64,000 nucleotides of DNA from JAEUOS01 sp965279115. Its GTDB lineage: Bacteria; Pseudomonadota; Gammaproteobacteria; Burkholderiales; JAEUOS01. Below are positions 26,181 through 34,373 of the stretch, in pieces. Each line of letters opens with the position of its first letter. Position 1 is the first letter of the stretch. The notes beneath the pieces are model-generated. The model was not told where the DNA came from. It saw only the letters and a list, made by a program, of their open reading frames with translations, and searched no databases. The stretch spans positions 248,001 to 312,000 of the forward strand of contig OZ257137.1 of assembly GCA_965279115.1 (NCBI GenBank), written 5' to 3'. Both the position numbers and the translations under genes were made by a program.

Positions 26181-28292
26181 TCAGTCCGTTGCCTCGATCA
26201 GTTTGGCCATGCGTTCAGGGGTCATGGGCAGGTCGCGCACGCGCACGCCGATGGCGTGCTGTACCGCATTCGCAATCGCGGCCGCCACCGGTCCGGCCGC
26301 GCATTCGCCCGCGCCCAGACCCGGCTGCCCCGGCTGGTCGAGCAGCACCACCTCGATCTCCGGAATCTCGTCGAAGCCCAGGATCGGGTAATCCTCCCAG
26401 GAGCGGGTACGCACGCCGTCCTCGTCCCAGGCCACCGCCTCCTTCAGCGTCCAGCTGATCGCCTGCACCACGCCGCCTTCGATCTGGTTGATGAGCCCGT
26501 CGGGGTTGACGATGTGGCCGGCGTCGACCGCCGCGAATACGCGCAGCACGCGCACCTTCTCGGCCACTTCGACCTCGGCCACCACGGCGCAATAGGCGGA
26601 GCGGTTCTTGTATTGCGAGAAGCCGATGCCGCGCCCATTGCCTTCGCCGCCGGGCGCATCCGGCTGCCAACCTGCCTCGCGCGCAACCGCTTCGATGACG
26701 GCCCGCGCACGCGCGTCCGCGAGATGGCGCAGCCGGAAGGCCACCGCATCCTGGGCGCTGGCGGCCGCCAGTTCGTCCATGGCACTTTCGATGGCGAAAA
26801 TGTTGGCGAAGGCACCCAAGCCGCGCAGCGCCGACACCCGCACCGGTGACTGTGCAATGAAGTGGTAGTCCACCTGCTGGTGGGCGAAATCGTAGAGCGC
26901 GATACCGTTCCGGTGCCCGCCACCGGCCGGCAGCGGCATGTCCCTGGGGGCCGGTTCCGGCACCGGCGGGTCCATGCCCCAGGCCGCCTGCAGGTTGATG
27001 CCTTCGCCCCAGCCCGGCCGCTTGATGTGGGTATGGCTCCAGATGCCGGCATGCCATTTCGACACCTTGCCGTCAGCATCGACCGCAGCGTCGATCTCGA
27101 TGGCGCTGGCCGAGCCGAACGGCGACCAGGCCAGTTCCTCTTCACGCGACCAGGCAAGCAGTACGGCGCGGCCACTGCGCATGGCCGCCAGGGCCGCCTC
27201 GAAGGCCGCGTCATCAGCGCCGTTGTGCCCATAGCAGCCGGCGCCATCACCATGGATCACGGTGACGCTTTCCTTTGGCAGCCCCAGCGCCAGCGCGGTC
27301 TGCGCGCGCAGGAAATGCGGGCCCTGGGTATGCGACCAGATCGTCAGGTGGCCCTTGACCAGCACCGCCGCCGCGGCGCAGGTACCGATCGATGCATGGG
27401 CGATGTAGGGCCTGGAGTACGCCGCCTTGACGCCGACCTCGCCGGGCCTGGCTTCGCCTTTCGCATGCACTGTCTCGCTTGCGGCCGGCAAGGCCTTGAG
27501 CACGCCGGCGATCTCGCCGGATGCGGGCCGCTTCGGGCCGGGAATCCAGCGCACGAACTTTTGCGCCGCTTGCGCGGCCTTCACCGCCGCGGCTTCACGC
27601 TCGGCCAGCACGCAGAGGAAGTCGCCTGAGCGCACCACATCGGCCACGCCAGGCAGCGCCAGCAGCGCGGCGCGATCCCAGCTTTCGATCCGCGCGCCGT
27701 GGTTGGGACCACGTACCACCCGCGCATGCAACATGCCGGGCAGCTCGATGTCGTGCACGAAGGCTGCGCCGGAAAGCTTGGCAAGGATGTCGCGCCGCGC
27801 CAGATTGCGCCCCATCAGGCTGGCGCCGCGCGGGCCACCCTCGTCTGTCCACGCCACCGGCACGTCCAGGCGTACCGCCTGGGCCAACTGCCAGTAGCTG
27901 ATGGCCTGCGCCGGGCTGCCCTGGCGGGAGAACACGCCGCGTTCAAGCGCCAGTTCGGCCACATCCACTTCAAGCCAGTGTGAGGCGGCCCGGGAAAAAA
28001 GCTGGCGCGCCTGCGCACAGGCGATGCGCATGGCCGCGCCGCCGACTTCAATGGACTGGCTGCCGGCGGTATACCACTCGTCCGGCGCGATGTCGGTATT
28101 GCCGGCGACGATATGCAATTGTTCGGGCGCAACGCCAAGCTCATCGGCGGCGATCTGCGCGATGGCCGTCACGATGCCCTGGCCGAGTTCAACCTTGCCG
28201 GAAAAAACCGTGATGGTCTGGTCGGCATTGACCTTCAGCCATTGGTCGAGGCGCGGATTGGCCTCCAGGCTGGTGGGCAGCGGTGCGCTCAT
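26181..28292 (-). CDS. molybdopterin-dependent hydroxylase large subunit (IorB-like)
   Basis: A 703-residue large subunit of the xanthine-oxidase family, closest in layout to isoquinoline 1-oxidoreductase/nicotinate-type hydroxylases that add water-derived oxygen to N-heterocycles or aldehydes. It begins close to VFSGKVELGQGIVTAIAQIAADELG, a cofactor-binding segment; DGAGCYGHNGADDAAFEAAL is a second, and the base glutamate lies in GLGAGECAAGPVAAAIANA near the C-terminus. No Tat leader is visible, so it should work in the cytoplasm. It overlaps the 2Fe-2S subunit gene by four bases. No FAD subunit is adjacent, as in IorAB-type two-subunit enzymes that pass electrons to a cytochrome. Confidence 0.85.
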   Translation of the reverse strand: MSAPLPTSLEANPRLDQWLKVNADQTITVFSGKVELGQGIVTAIAQIAADELGVAPEQLHIVAGNTDIAPDEWYTAGSQSIEVGGAAMRIACAQARQLFSRAASHWLEVDVAELALERGVFSRQGSPAQAISYWQLAQAVRLDVPVAWTDEGGPRGASLMGRNLARRDILAKLSGAAFVHDIELPGMLHARVVRGPNHGARIESWDRAALLALPGVADVVRSGDFLCVLAEREAAAVKAAQAAQKFVRWIPGPKRPASGEIAGVLKALPAASETVHAKGEARPGEVGVKAAYSRPYIAHASIGTCAAAAVLVKGHLTIWSHTQGPHFLRAQTALALGLPKESVTVIHGDGAGCYGHNGADDAAFEAALAAMRSGRAVLLAWSREEELAWSPFGSASAIEIDAAVDADGKVSKWHAGIWSHTHIKRPGWGEGINLQAAWGMDPPVPEPAPRDMPLPAGGGHRNGIALYDFAHQQVDYHFIAQSPVRVSALRGLGAFANIFAIESAMDELAAASAQDAVAFRLRHLADARARAVIEAVAREAGWQPDAPGGEGNGRGIGFSQYKNRSAYCAVVAEVEVAEKVRVLRVFAAVDAGHIVNPDGLINQIEGGVVQAISWTLKEAVAWDEDGVRTRSWEDYPILGFDEIPEIEVVLLDQPGQPGLGAGECAAGPVAAAIANAVQHAIGVRVRDLPMTPERMAKLIEATD

Positions 28293-28762
28293 CGCGTGCC
28301 TCCGACCAGACGTGCAATGGCCAGGTCGATCGCGCGGAGGATACGTGCATGGGTGCCGCAGCGGCACAGGTTGCGCTCCAGCGCCTTGAGGATGGCCGGC
28401 CGCCCGGGACGCGCATCCTCACGCAACAAGGCGGTGACCGACATCATGATGCCGTCGATGCAGAAGCCGCACTGCGCTGCCTGCAGCTCGATGAAAGCCT
28501 CGCGCACGATCTTGCCGATACGGTCGTCCGCCAGTCCCTCGACGGTGGTGACCTTGCGGCCGGCCACCGACCACATGGGCGTGTCGCACGACTGTACCGC
28601 CCGGCCATCCACCATCACCGTGCAGGCGCCGCAATGTCCCGCGCCACAGCCGAAGCGCGTCCCCTTCAACTTGAGGTCGTCGCGCAGGCAATACAGGAGC
28701 GGCGTGTCGCCCTCCGCGGCTACCGTCCGGGCGGCGCCGTTGACTTCCAATTCAACAGCCAC
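28289..28762 (-). CDS. 2Fe-2S subunit of molybdenum hydroxylase (IorA-like)
   Basis: A 157-residue protein with two 2Fe-2S sites. The plant-ferredoxin-type site reads RFGCGAGHCGACTVMVDG plus a downstream cysteine (QSCDTP), and the second helical site reads QCGFCIDGIMM and NLCRCGTH. Length is typical of the small subunit of xanthine-oxidase-type enzymes. Its last codons overlap the large-subunit ATG, so the two are translationally coupled. Confidence 0.92.
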   Translation of the reverse strand: MAVELEVNGAARTVAAEGDTPLLYCLRDDLKLKGTRFGCGAGHCGACTVMVDGRAVQSCDTPMWSVAGRKVTTVEGLADDRIGKIVREAFIELQAAQCGFCIDGIMMSVTALLREDARPGRPAILKALERNLCRCGTHARILRAIDLAIARLVGGTR

Positions 28763-28771
28763 GTTGCCCCG

Positions 28772-29551
28772 CTATGCCAGAAATTCGTTGATCAGGCGCG
28801 CCAGCACCGCCGGTTGCTCGAGCATCGGGCAATGCCCGGAGTCGGCGATTTCCTCGTAGCACGCGCCGGGAATGAGCGCCGCCACTTCGCGCGCCATCGC
28901 CGGTGGCGTGGTCATGTCAAGGGCGCCGCACATGACCAGTGCCTTCTTCTTCACCCCAGGCAGGTCGGCGCGCAGGTCCATTTCGGCAAGCGCCAGGCAG
29001 GCGCGCGCGAAGCAGCCGGCATCGACCGCGCCGAGGCGGCGCTTGCGTTCGGCCACCACGTCCGGATGCTTTTCGGCATAGGCAGGCGGCAGCATGCGGC
29101 CGATGGCGGTGTCGAGCACCGCGCTCATGCCCTTGGCGGTGACGGCCTGCGCCATGCCGCGGAACGGCGCGCGCCCGGTTTCCGGGAACATCGCGCCGGT
29201 GTCGGCCACCAGCAGCGGACCGAACACCTCGGGGTGGCGGATCGCCAGCTTCAACACCACAAAGGCGCCAAAGCCGTTGCCGAACACCGCGGTGGATTCC
29301 GGCAGGTCAAGCGCCTTGATACAGCGCGCCAGCTGGTCTGCAACGCCAGCGAGTCCCTTGAAATCCACCGGGCTGGAGGCGCCAAAGCCCGGCAGGTTCA
29401 CACGGGTGACGCGATGCCGCGTCGTCAGGGCGGCCAGCACCGGTTCGAACACCGTCATTTCGGTGAGCAGCGAATGCACCAGCAGCAGGTCCGGACCGCT
29501 GCCGGCCTGCTCATACTCCATCGAATGACTGCCTACGGTGACGATCGCCAT
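28772..29551 (-). CDS. alpha/beta-hydrolase-fold protein lacking the nucleophile serine
   Basis: A 259-residue alpha/beta-hydrolase-fold protein. The fold is clear: LLLVHSLLTEMTVFEP (oxyanion strand), VNLPGFGASS, CGALDMTTPP (acid) and DSGHCPMLEQP (histidine). At the nucleophile elbow the sequence is GNGFG (residues 91-95), so the expected serine or cysteine is glycine (codon 29273-29275 reads GGC). Relatives without a nucleophile include cofactor-free dioxygenases and non-catalytic proteins. A single G-to-A change would restore serine, so a sequence error or recent mutation cannot be excluded. The start at 29551 removes a non-coding extension. It lies nine bases upstream of the 2Fe-2S gene. 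Confidence 0.75.
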   Translation of the reverse strand: MAIVTVGSHSMEYEQAGSGPDLLLVHSLLTEMTVFEPVLAALTTRHRVTRVNLPGFGASSPVDFKGLAGVADQLARCIKALDLPESTAVFGNGFGAFVVLKLAIRHPEVFGPLLVADTGAMFPETGRAPFRGMAQAVTAKGMSAVLDTAIGRMLPPAYAEKHPDVVAERKRRLGAVDAGCFARACLALAEMDLRADLPGVKKKALVMCGALDMTTPPAMAREVAALIPGACYEEIADSGHCPMLEQPAVLARLINEFLA

Positions 29552-29573
29552 GTGATTTCCGGGGGAAGGGTAA

Positions 29574-29602
29574 GAAAAAGCGCAGCCTGACACCGGCTGC
29601 GC
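29574..29602 (-). terminator. intrinsic terminator after orphan receptor gene
   Basis: On the minus strand a perfect 8-bp stem (GCGCAGCC / GGCTGCGC, 7-base loop; 29580-29602) is followed by TTTTTCTT. It lies 30 bp after the receptor stop (29633) and before the hydrolase gene start (29551), so it either ends the receptor transcript or attenuates the downstream catabolic genes. Confidence 0.8.
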
Positions 29603-29632
29603 GGGTTGAACCACTTGCGCGGATGCGCGACT

Positions 29633-30895
29633 TCAGGACTCGATGAACCTGGCCGGCGGCCAGTCACGCGAATACACCGGGTTTTTGAGGAATTCGAGCG
29701 GATTGTAGGTCCAGAACTGGCTTACCTGCGGGTAGGTCTTGATCACCGTGTTGACCAGCTTGGTACCGCGCCGCTCGACCTTGCGGATGTATTGCGGCAT
29801 CACCGGATTGCCGTAGCCGTCCATGCGCCACTCGCCGCGTGGATCGCGCACCGCGCCGGGATTGCGCAGGGCGTTCATGAAGGCATCCTTGTCCTGCACC
29901 TTGCCCGCCACCTTCTTTGCGGCGTTCTCGACCATCACGCCGGCCGAATAGGCGCCCAGTGTGTAGTAGCCCGGATCGGCGCCGTAATCCTTGTTGACGG
30001 CCGCCACGAATGCCTTGTTCTCGGGGCTGTCGATTGCCGCCGAATACCAGCCGGAACTGATCAGGCCGACCGCCTCCTCGCCCATCTGCTTCAGGATGCC
30101 CTCGTCGACCGCGGTCATGTTGCCGAGCAGGGGCAGCTTCATGCCGTACTCGCGATACTGCTTGAGGAAGCGCAGGCCGTTCACGCCCGCAAAGGCGATG
30201 AAGACCGCGTCGACCTTGGTCTTGATCTGGGCGATGTAGGCGCCATACTCGGGCACATTGAGCGGCGACCAGAGCTTCTGCACGATGCGTCCGCCACTCT
30301 CCTCGAACACGCGCTGGAAAGCGGCCGCGCTTTCATGGCCGAACGCGAAGTCGTCGGCCACGATGGCGATGCGCTTGTACTTGAGATCCTTGGCGGCATA
30401 GTCGCCCAGCGGATGATTGGGCTGGCCCGAGGTGGCGGCCGAGCGCACGAACCACGGGTTGGCCTTGCGCTGGGTCAGGTCTTCGGCCGCGGCCGAGCAG
30501 GAGACCGTCGGCGTGCGGGTCTGGCGGATGTAATCGTCGATGGCAATCGCCTCGAAGGCCGCCAGGGGCCCGATGATCGCATGCACGTTGTTGCGTTCAA
30601 CCAGTTCCTGCGCCTTGGTCTTGGCGCCCGCGGGGTTGCCGCCGGTATCGGCGATGGTCAATTCCACCTTGCGGCCGGCGATCATGCCGCCGCGCTCCTT
30701 GAGAAAGAGCTGGATGCCCTCTTCCATCTGGCGGCCGCCCGCGGCCAGGGCGCCGGAGCGCACCGTCATGAAGCCCAGCTTGATCGGCCCCTCCTGCGCG
30801 CGCGCGACGCCCGGCAGGCCGGCCGCCACGGTGGCGCCCACCGCGCCCAGCAATACGCGCCGCCTGGCCGATGCCGATTCCTGTTTGATGCTCAT
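29633..30895 (-). CDS. LivK-type substrate-binding protein without adjacent permease
   Basis: A 420-residue receptor with a twin-arginine-like leader (SARRRVLLGAVGATVAAGLPGVARAQ) and start IKLGFMTVRSGALAAGGRQMEEGIQLFLKERGG. It ends SQFWTYNPLEFLKNPVYSRDWPPARFIES, nearly the same as the receptor at 15248-16492. No livHMGF genes accompany it, so it may dock on the membrane complex encoded at 16.6-19.8 kb and widen its ligand range. It is followed by a strong terminator. Confidence 0.87.
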   Translation of the reverse strand: MSIKQESASARRRVLLGAVGATVAAGLPGVARAQEGPIKLGFMTVRSGALAAGGRQMEEGIQLFLKERGGMIAGRKVELTIADTGGNPAGAKTKAQELVERNNVHAIIGPLAAFEAIAIDDYIRQTRTPTVSCSAAAEDLTQRKANPWFVRSAATSGQPNHPLGDYAAKDLKYKRIAIVADDFAFGHESAAAFQRVFEESGGRIVQKLWSPLNVPEYGAYIAQIKTKVDAVFIAFAGVNGLRFLKQYREYGMKLPLLGNMTAVDEGILKQMGEEAVGLISSGWYSAAIDSPENKAFVAAVNKDYGADPGYYTLGAYSAGVMVENAAKKVAGKVQDKDAFMNALRNPGAVRDPRGEWRMDGYGNPVMPQYIRKVERRGTKLVNTVIKTYPQVSQFWTYNPLEFLKNPVYSRDWPPARFIES

Positions 30896-30947
30896 GTCGA
30901 TGTCTCCGTTGGTGTTTTTTTGGAATGTTGACCCTACTGTCGGACCG

Positions 30948-31976
30948 CTAGAGCGCGGGCTGGGGAATCGCCTCTATGCGGCCACTTTCGGTCGAGCGCA
31001 TTATGGACTCAAGTGCCGCAACGTTGGCGAGCATCTCGCGGTGCGAAACCGGATACGCAGCCCCGCCCGCCACCGCGCCCGCGAAAGCCTCGAGATTGGC
31101 ACGCACGCTGGCATGCGGGCTGACGAACGTCGTGCTGCGCGCTCCGCCGGGCACCGCCGTGGTGACGTCCCAGCCGGTCGGATTCTCGGGATGGGTGCGG
31201 TCGCGGATCTCGACCCAGCCGCGCGAGCCGTACACCGCCAGTCGCCCCTCGAAGGGTGTGGCGAGCATGGCGCTGATCATCGAGGTCGCACCGCCGGCGA
31301 ATCCCAGCATGATGGCCAGCGTGTCACCGTTGGCGAATTCGCTGCCGCGCGTGGCCAGGCGCGCCCAGACATTTTCGGCCGGCCCGAGAATGGCGATCGA
31401 CAGGTCGACCAGATGGATGCCGGTGGCCGAGAGCGGCCCCACCGGCGCGTGCTCCTTGGAGAGCCGCCAGTTGTCCGGCGCCAGCGCGAAGAACTTGTCC
31501 TGGCTGAAATTGGCCTCGATCTGCAGGATGCTGCCGAGTTCGCCGCTCGAAATGCGCTCCCGCAAGGCCTGCACCGCCGGCTCGAAGCGACGCTCGTGGC
31601 CGATGCCAAGCACCACACCGGCCTTGCGGCAGGCGTCCACCGAAGCGACCGCGTCGGCGTAGGAAAGGCACAGGGGCTTTTCGCAAAACACATGCTTGCC
31701 CGCCGCCGCCGCCGCGGCGATCTGCGCGGCATGCGCCTTGTGTGGCGAACACAGCACCACCGCGTCGACCGCCGGATTGGCCAATGCCGCAGCGAAGTCC
31801 GCCGTCAGCGCGAAGCCGGCGGCCCCGGCATCCTGTTCAGCGGCGCCCCGCACGTTGTTGTCCGGCTCCACCACCATGACCACCTTGACCGCGGCGCTGC
31901 CGGCGAGGGTGCGAACGATCGTCTTGCCCCACCAGCCATAGCCGACAACGGCAACCTGTACGGGTTTGGTGCTCAT
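30948..31976 (-). CDS. Gfo/Idh/MocA-family oxidoreductase
   Basis: A 342-residue NAD(P)-dependent oxidoreductase. The N-terminal Rossmann domain shows VAVVGYGWWGKTIVRTLAGS (G-x-G-x-x-G), and the catalytic EKP motif is present in FCEKPLCLSYADAV. The C-terminal alpha/beta substrate domain includes TGIHLVDLSIAILG, with the histidine of the usual G-x-H-x-x-D motif. The start at 31976 follows GGAGG at five bases. It diverges from the dehydrogenase gene at 32163 across a 186-bp region holding palindromes. Sugar, inositol or dihydrodiol substrates are all possible. Confidence 0.85.
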   Translation of the reverse strand: MSTKPVQVAVVGYGWWGKTIVRTLAGSAAVKVVMVVEPDNNVRGAAEQDAGAAGFALTADFAAALANPAVDAVVLCSPHKAHAAQIAAAAAAGKHVFCEKPLCLSYADAVASVDACRKAGVVLGIGHERRFEPAVQALRERISSGELGSILQIEANFSQDKFFALAPDNWRLSKEHAPVGPLSATGIHLVDLSIAILGPAENVWARLATRGSEFANGDTLAIMLGFAGGATSMISAMLATPFEGRLAVYGSRGWVEIRDRTHPENPTGWDVTTAVPGGARSTTFVSPHASVRANLEAFAGAVAGGAAYPVSHREMLANVAALESIMRSTESGRIEAIPQPAL

Positions 31977-32094
31977 CCAGTCCTCCGTTCCGGGCAAGCG
32001 CCCGGACATTGTTTTGGGGGCCGCGTCGAACCAGCAACGCACGCCTCAAATGACGCGATCGCGAACGAACGCGCCCGCCGCACATTTGTTGCGG

Positions 32095-32104
32095 ACAACG
32101 TTGT
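32095..32104. promoter_or_regulatory. 10-bp palindrome ACAACGTTGT in divergent intergenic region
   Basis: A perfect palindrome, partly repeated by an overlapping TTGT-N5-ACAA (32087-32098), lies between the divergent Gfo/Idh (31976) and HIBADH-like (32163) genes. TTGT/ACAA half-sites are common for GntR/FCD-type regulators, but no such regulator gene is in the window. Confidence 0.3.
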
Positions 32105-32118
32105 ATGGTAACCTTAAT

Positions 32119-32132
32119 TTATCAATGGCTCA
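32119..32132. promoter_or_regulatory. degenerate copy of the TTATC-N4-GATAA dyad (copy 4)
   Basis: Reads TTATC-AATG-GCTCA followed by ATAACAAC. Compared base by base without gaps it matches about two-thirds of the extended site at 36379 (TTATC...GCT.AATAA). Only the left half-site is intact. It lies 31 bp upstream of the dehydrogenase start at 32163. Confidence 0.3.
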
Positions 32133-32162
32133 ATAACAACGACAAGCAGGAGACGCGCGAGG

Positions 32163-33122
32163 ATGGCCGCAAAAAAGACCCTTTCCACCGCGCCGGAGGC
32201 AAGAACCGCCGGCGTCATCGGGCTCGGCATCATGGGCTCGGCCATGTCCGCCAACCTCGTCAAGGCCGGCTTTGCCGTCGCCGGCTACGACCCGGTGCCC
32301 GCGGCGCGCGCGCGCCTGAAGCGCGCCGGAGGCACGCCATGCGGCAGCGCGGCGGAAGTCGCAAAACGCAGCAGCCTGATCGTGCTTTCGCTGCCCTCCG
32401 AAGCAGCGCTTGATTCGGTGGTCGCCGAACTGGTTGGCGCGAGCGCGCGCGGTCTGATCCTGGCCGAGACCAGCACCCTGCCGCTGACCGCCAAGGAGCG
32501 CGCCCGGAAGGCGCTGGCCAAGGCCGGCATCACGCTGCTTGATTGCCCGCTCTCCGGCACCGGCGCCCAGGCGCTCAACCGCGACCTCGCGGTGTATGCC
32601 AGCGGCGATGCCAGGTCCATCCGCGCTTTCGCGCCGGTGTTCGACGGCTTCGCGCGCGTGCGCTATGACGTTGGCGGTTTCGGCAACGGCATCCGCATGA
32701 AACTGGTGGCCAACCTGCTGGTGGCCATCCACAACGTTTCGACCGCCGAGGCCATCCTGATGGGCGCGCGCGCCGGACTCGACCCCGCGCAGATCGTCAA
32801 GGTCGTCGCCGATGGCGCAGGCGGTTCGCGCATGTTCCAGGTACGCGGGCCGATGATGGTCAACCGCACGTGGGACGAGGCGACCATGAAGGTCTCCACC
32901 TGGCAAAAGGACATGCGCCTGATCGGCGATCTGCTCAGCGCCACCGACACGCCCGCGCCGCTGTTCGCGGCGACCATCCCGATCTACAACGCGGCGATGG
33001 CACTGGGCCACGGCGGCGATGACACCGGCGCGGTCTACGCCGTGCTGGAACACATGGTGGGCACCAGTCCGGCCGCAAGGCCGGCGCGAAAGGCCAGGGG
33101 CGCCACGCGGGGGCGCAAATGA
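32163..33122 (+). CDS. NAD(P)-dependent beta-hydroxyacid dehydrogenase (HIBADH family)
   Basis: A 319-residue member with GVIGLGIMGSAMSANLVKAGF as Rossmann motif, LDCPLSGTGAQALNRDLAVY as substrate loop and GNGIRMKLVANLLVAIHNVSTAE with the catalytic lysine. The first 16 residues are an extra leader and the last 15 are basic (RKARGATRGRK). It is a paralogue of the enzyme at 25235-26179. The last four bases overlap the ATG of the flavin reductase gene. Confidence 0.87.
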   Translation: MAAKKTLSTAPEARTAGVIGLGIMGSAMSANLVKAGFAVAGYDPVPAARARLKRAGGTPCGSAAEVAKRSSLIVLSLPSEAALDSVVAELVGASARGLILAETSTLPLTAKERARKALAKAGITLLDCPLSGTGAQALNRDLAVYASGDARSIRAFAPVFDGFARVRYDVGGFGNGIRMKLVANLLVAIHNVSTAEAILMGARAGLDPAQIVKVVADGAGGSRMFQVRGPMMVNRTWDEATMKVSTWQKDMRLIGDLLSATDTPAPLFAATIPIYNAAMALGHGGDDTGAVYAVLEHMVGTSPAARPARKARGATRGRK

Positions 33123-33613
33123 GCTTCGAGCGCCGCGATTTCCGCGATGCGCTCGGGCGCTTTGCCACCGGCGTCGCGCTGGTCACCGCGCGTGCGCAGG
33201 ACCAGCGGCCGATCGGCATCACCATCAATTCGTTCAGCTCGGTTTCGCTGGATCCGCCGCTGGTGCTGTGGAGCCTTGCCACCACGTCGCCCAATCTCGA
33301 GCATTTCGGTATCGGCAGCGAACACCTGATCCATATCCTCGCGCATGACCAAGAAGAACTGGCGCGCCGCTTCGCCAGCCGCATGGAATTCAAGTTCGAG
33401 GGCCTGCAGCATGGCGAAAGCCCGAAGGGCCTGCCGCGCTTCGACGATTGCCTCGCCTATTTCGACTGCACCACCCATGCCTGGCACACCGAAGGCGACC
33501 ACGTCATCGTGATCGCCAGGGTGCACGGACTGCATCACCGGGCGCGCGATCCCCTGCTTTTCTGCGGCGGCAAATTCGCCGTGCTCGACAGCTCGGCCAG
33601 CAACGCCGGATAG
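33119..33613 (+). CDS. flavin reductase-like FMN-binding protein
   Basis: A 164-residue split-barrel flavin reductase of the HpaC/RutF group, which uses NAD(P)H to make FMNH2 for partner monooxygenases. The opening DFRDALGRFATGVALVTAR and ITINSFSSVSLDPPLVLWSLATTSPN are the standard FMN-binding segments, and DHVIVIARVHGLHH the later barrel strands. It overlaps the dehydrogenase gene by four bases. Its 3' end runs 79 bp into the convergent TetR gene, an unusually long tail-to-tail overlap. It could supply reduced flavin to the LLM enzyme at 6.5 kb. Confidence 0.87.
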   Translation: MSFERRDFRDALGRFATGVALVTARAQDQRPIGITINSFSSVSLDPPLVLWSLATTSPNLEHFGIGSEHLIHILAHDQEELARRFASRMEFKFEGLQHGESPKGLPRFDDCLAYFDCTTHAWHTEGDHVIVIARVHGLHHRARDPLLFCGGKFAVLDSSASNAG

Positions 33614-34290
33614 GTGGATTTGGCGCCAGCCAGGAAAGTGTCGACGGCCAGCTCGACCTTGCGCATGAACTCCACCTGCATCGGCACTTCGTACACGTGC
33701 TGGCGAACGGCGTAGTAGAACATGCCGCCGTGCAGGCTCCAGATGAATTCGATTTCCTCGTCGGCCACCGGCAGTTCGCTCGACTCGATGCCGCAGTAGT
33801 GGCGCACCTCGCGGCAATAGGCGGGCAGCAGCTCCTTCTGGATCAGTTTCAGGTAGCGCTGGTTCAGCACGGGTCCGGACAGGCCGGCATACAGATAGAT
33901 GCGCAGCCAGTCGGGACGATAAGTCGCCTCCGAATACTGGCGGTAGAACTCGATGAGGCGCTCGCGCAGCGGAATTGCGCGGTCGCGGATCAGCGAAACC
34001 CAGGCCGGGTTCCAGCGCCCCTCGAACACGGTACGGTAGACCCGCTCGACCAGCGCCTGCTTGGACGAGAAATAGCGGTACAACAGGGGCTGGGTGATGC
34101 CGAGGCGTTTGGACAGCTCGCGGGTTTGCCCGGAAAAGCCCACTTCGGAAAAATAGGTGATCGCCCCCTCGATGATCTGGCGTTCGCGCTCGGCCGGGGA
34201 AAGTCGCACCTTGACGGGCACCTTGCGCGCACCGGATGGCCGGCGCGACGCCGCGGACTCCGGTTTGCGGGAACTCTCGGTCTTGGCCAT
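33535..34290 (-). CDS. TetR-family transcriptional regulator
   Basis: A 251-residue TetR-type repressor. The HTH lies at residues about 37-82 (IIEGAITYFSEVGFSGQTRELSKRLGITQPLLYRYFSSKQALVERVY). It is preceded by an unusually long basic N-terminal arm (KTESSRKPESAASRRPSGARKVPVK) that could add DNA contacts. The C-terminal ligand domain is normal in length, with a basic end (PPQKSRGSRAR). The start is set by the ATG at 34290; the longer open frame upstream runs through the deacetylase gene in another frame. It may control the adjacent dehydrogenase/flavin reductase pair. Confidence 0.87.
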   Translation of the reverse strand: MAKTESSRKPESAASRRPSGARKVPVKVRLSPAERERQIIEGAITYFSEVGFSGQTRELSKRLGITQPLLYRYFSSKQALVERVYRTVFEGRWNPAWVSLIRDRAIPLRERLIEFYRQYSEATYRPDWLRIYLYAGLSGPVLNQRYLKLIQKELLPAYCREVRHYCGIESSELPVADEEIEFIWSLHGGMFYYAVRQHVYEVPMQVEFMRKVELAVDTFLAGAKSTYPALLAELSSTANLPPQKSRGSRAR

Positions 34291-34373
34291 GGGTTGAATC
34301 TGCGTGGGGATGCGGGAGTTTAGGGGAGTCCCTGCGCGCCGGTTGTCCTGGACGCCGGCATGGCAACGCGGCT

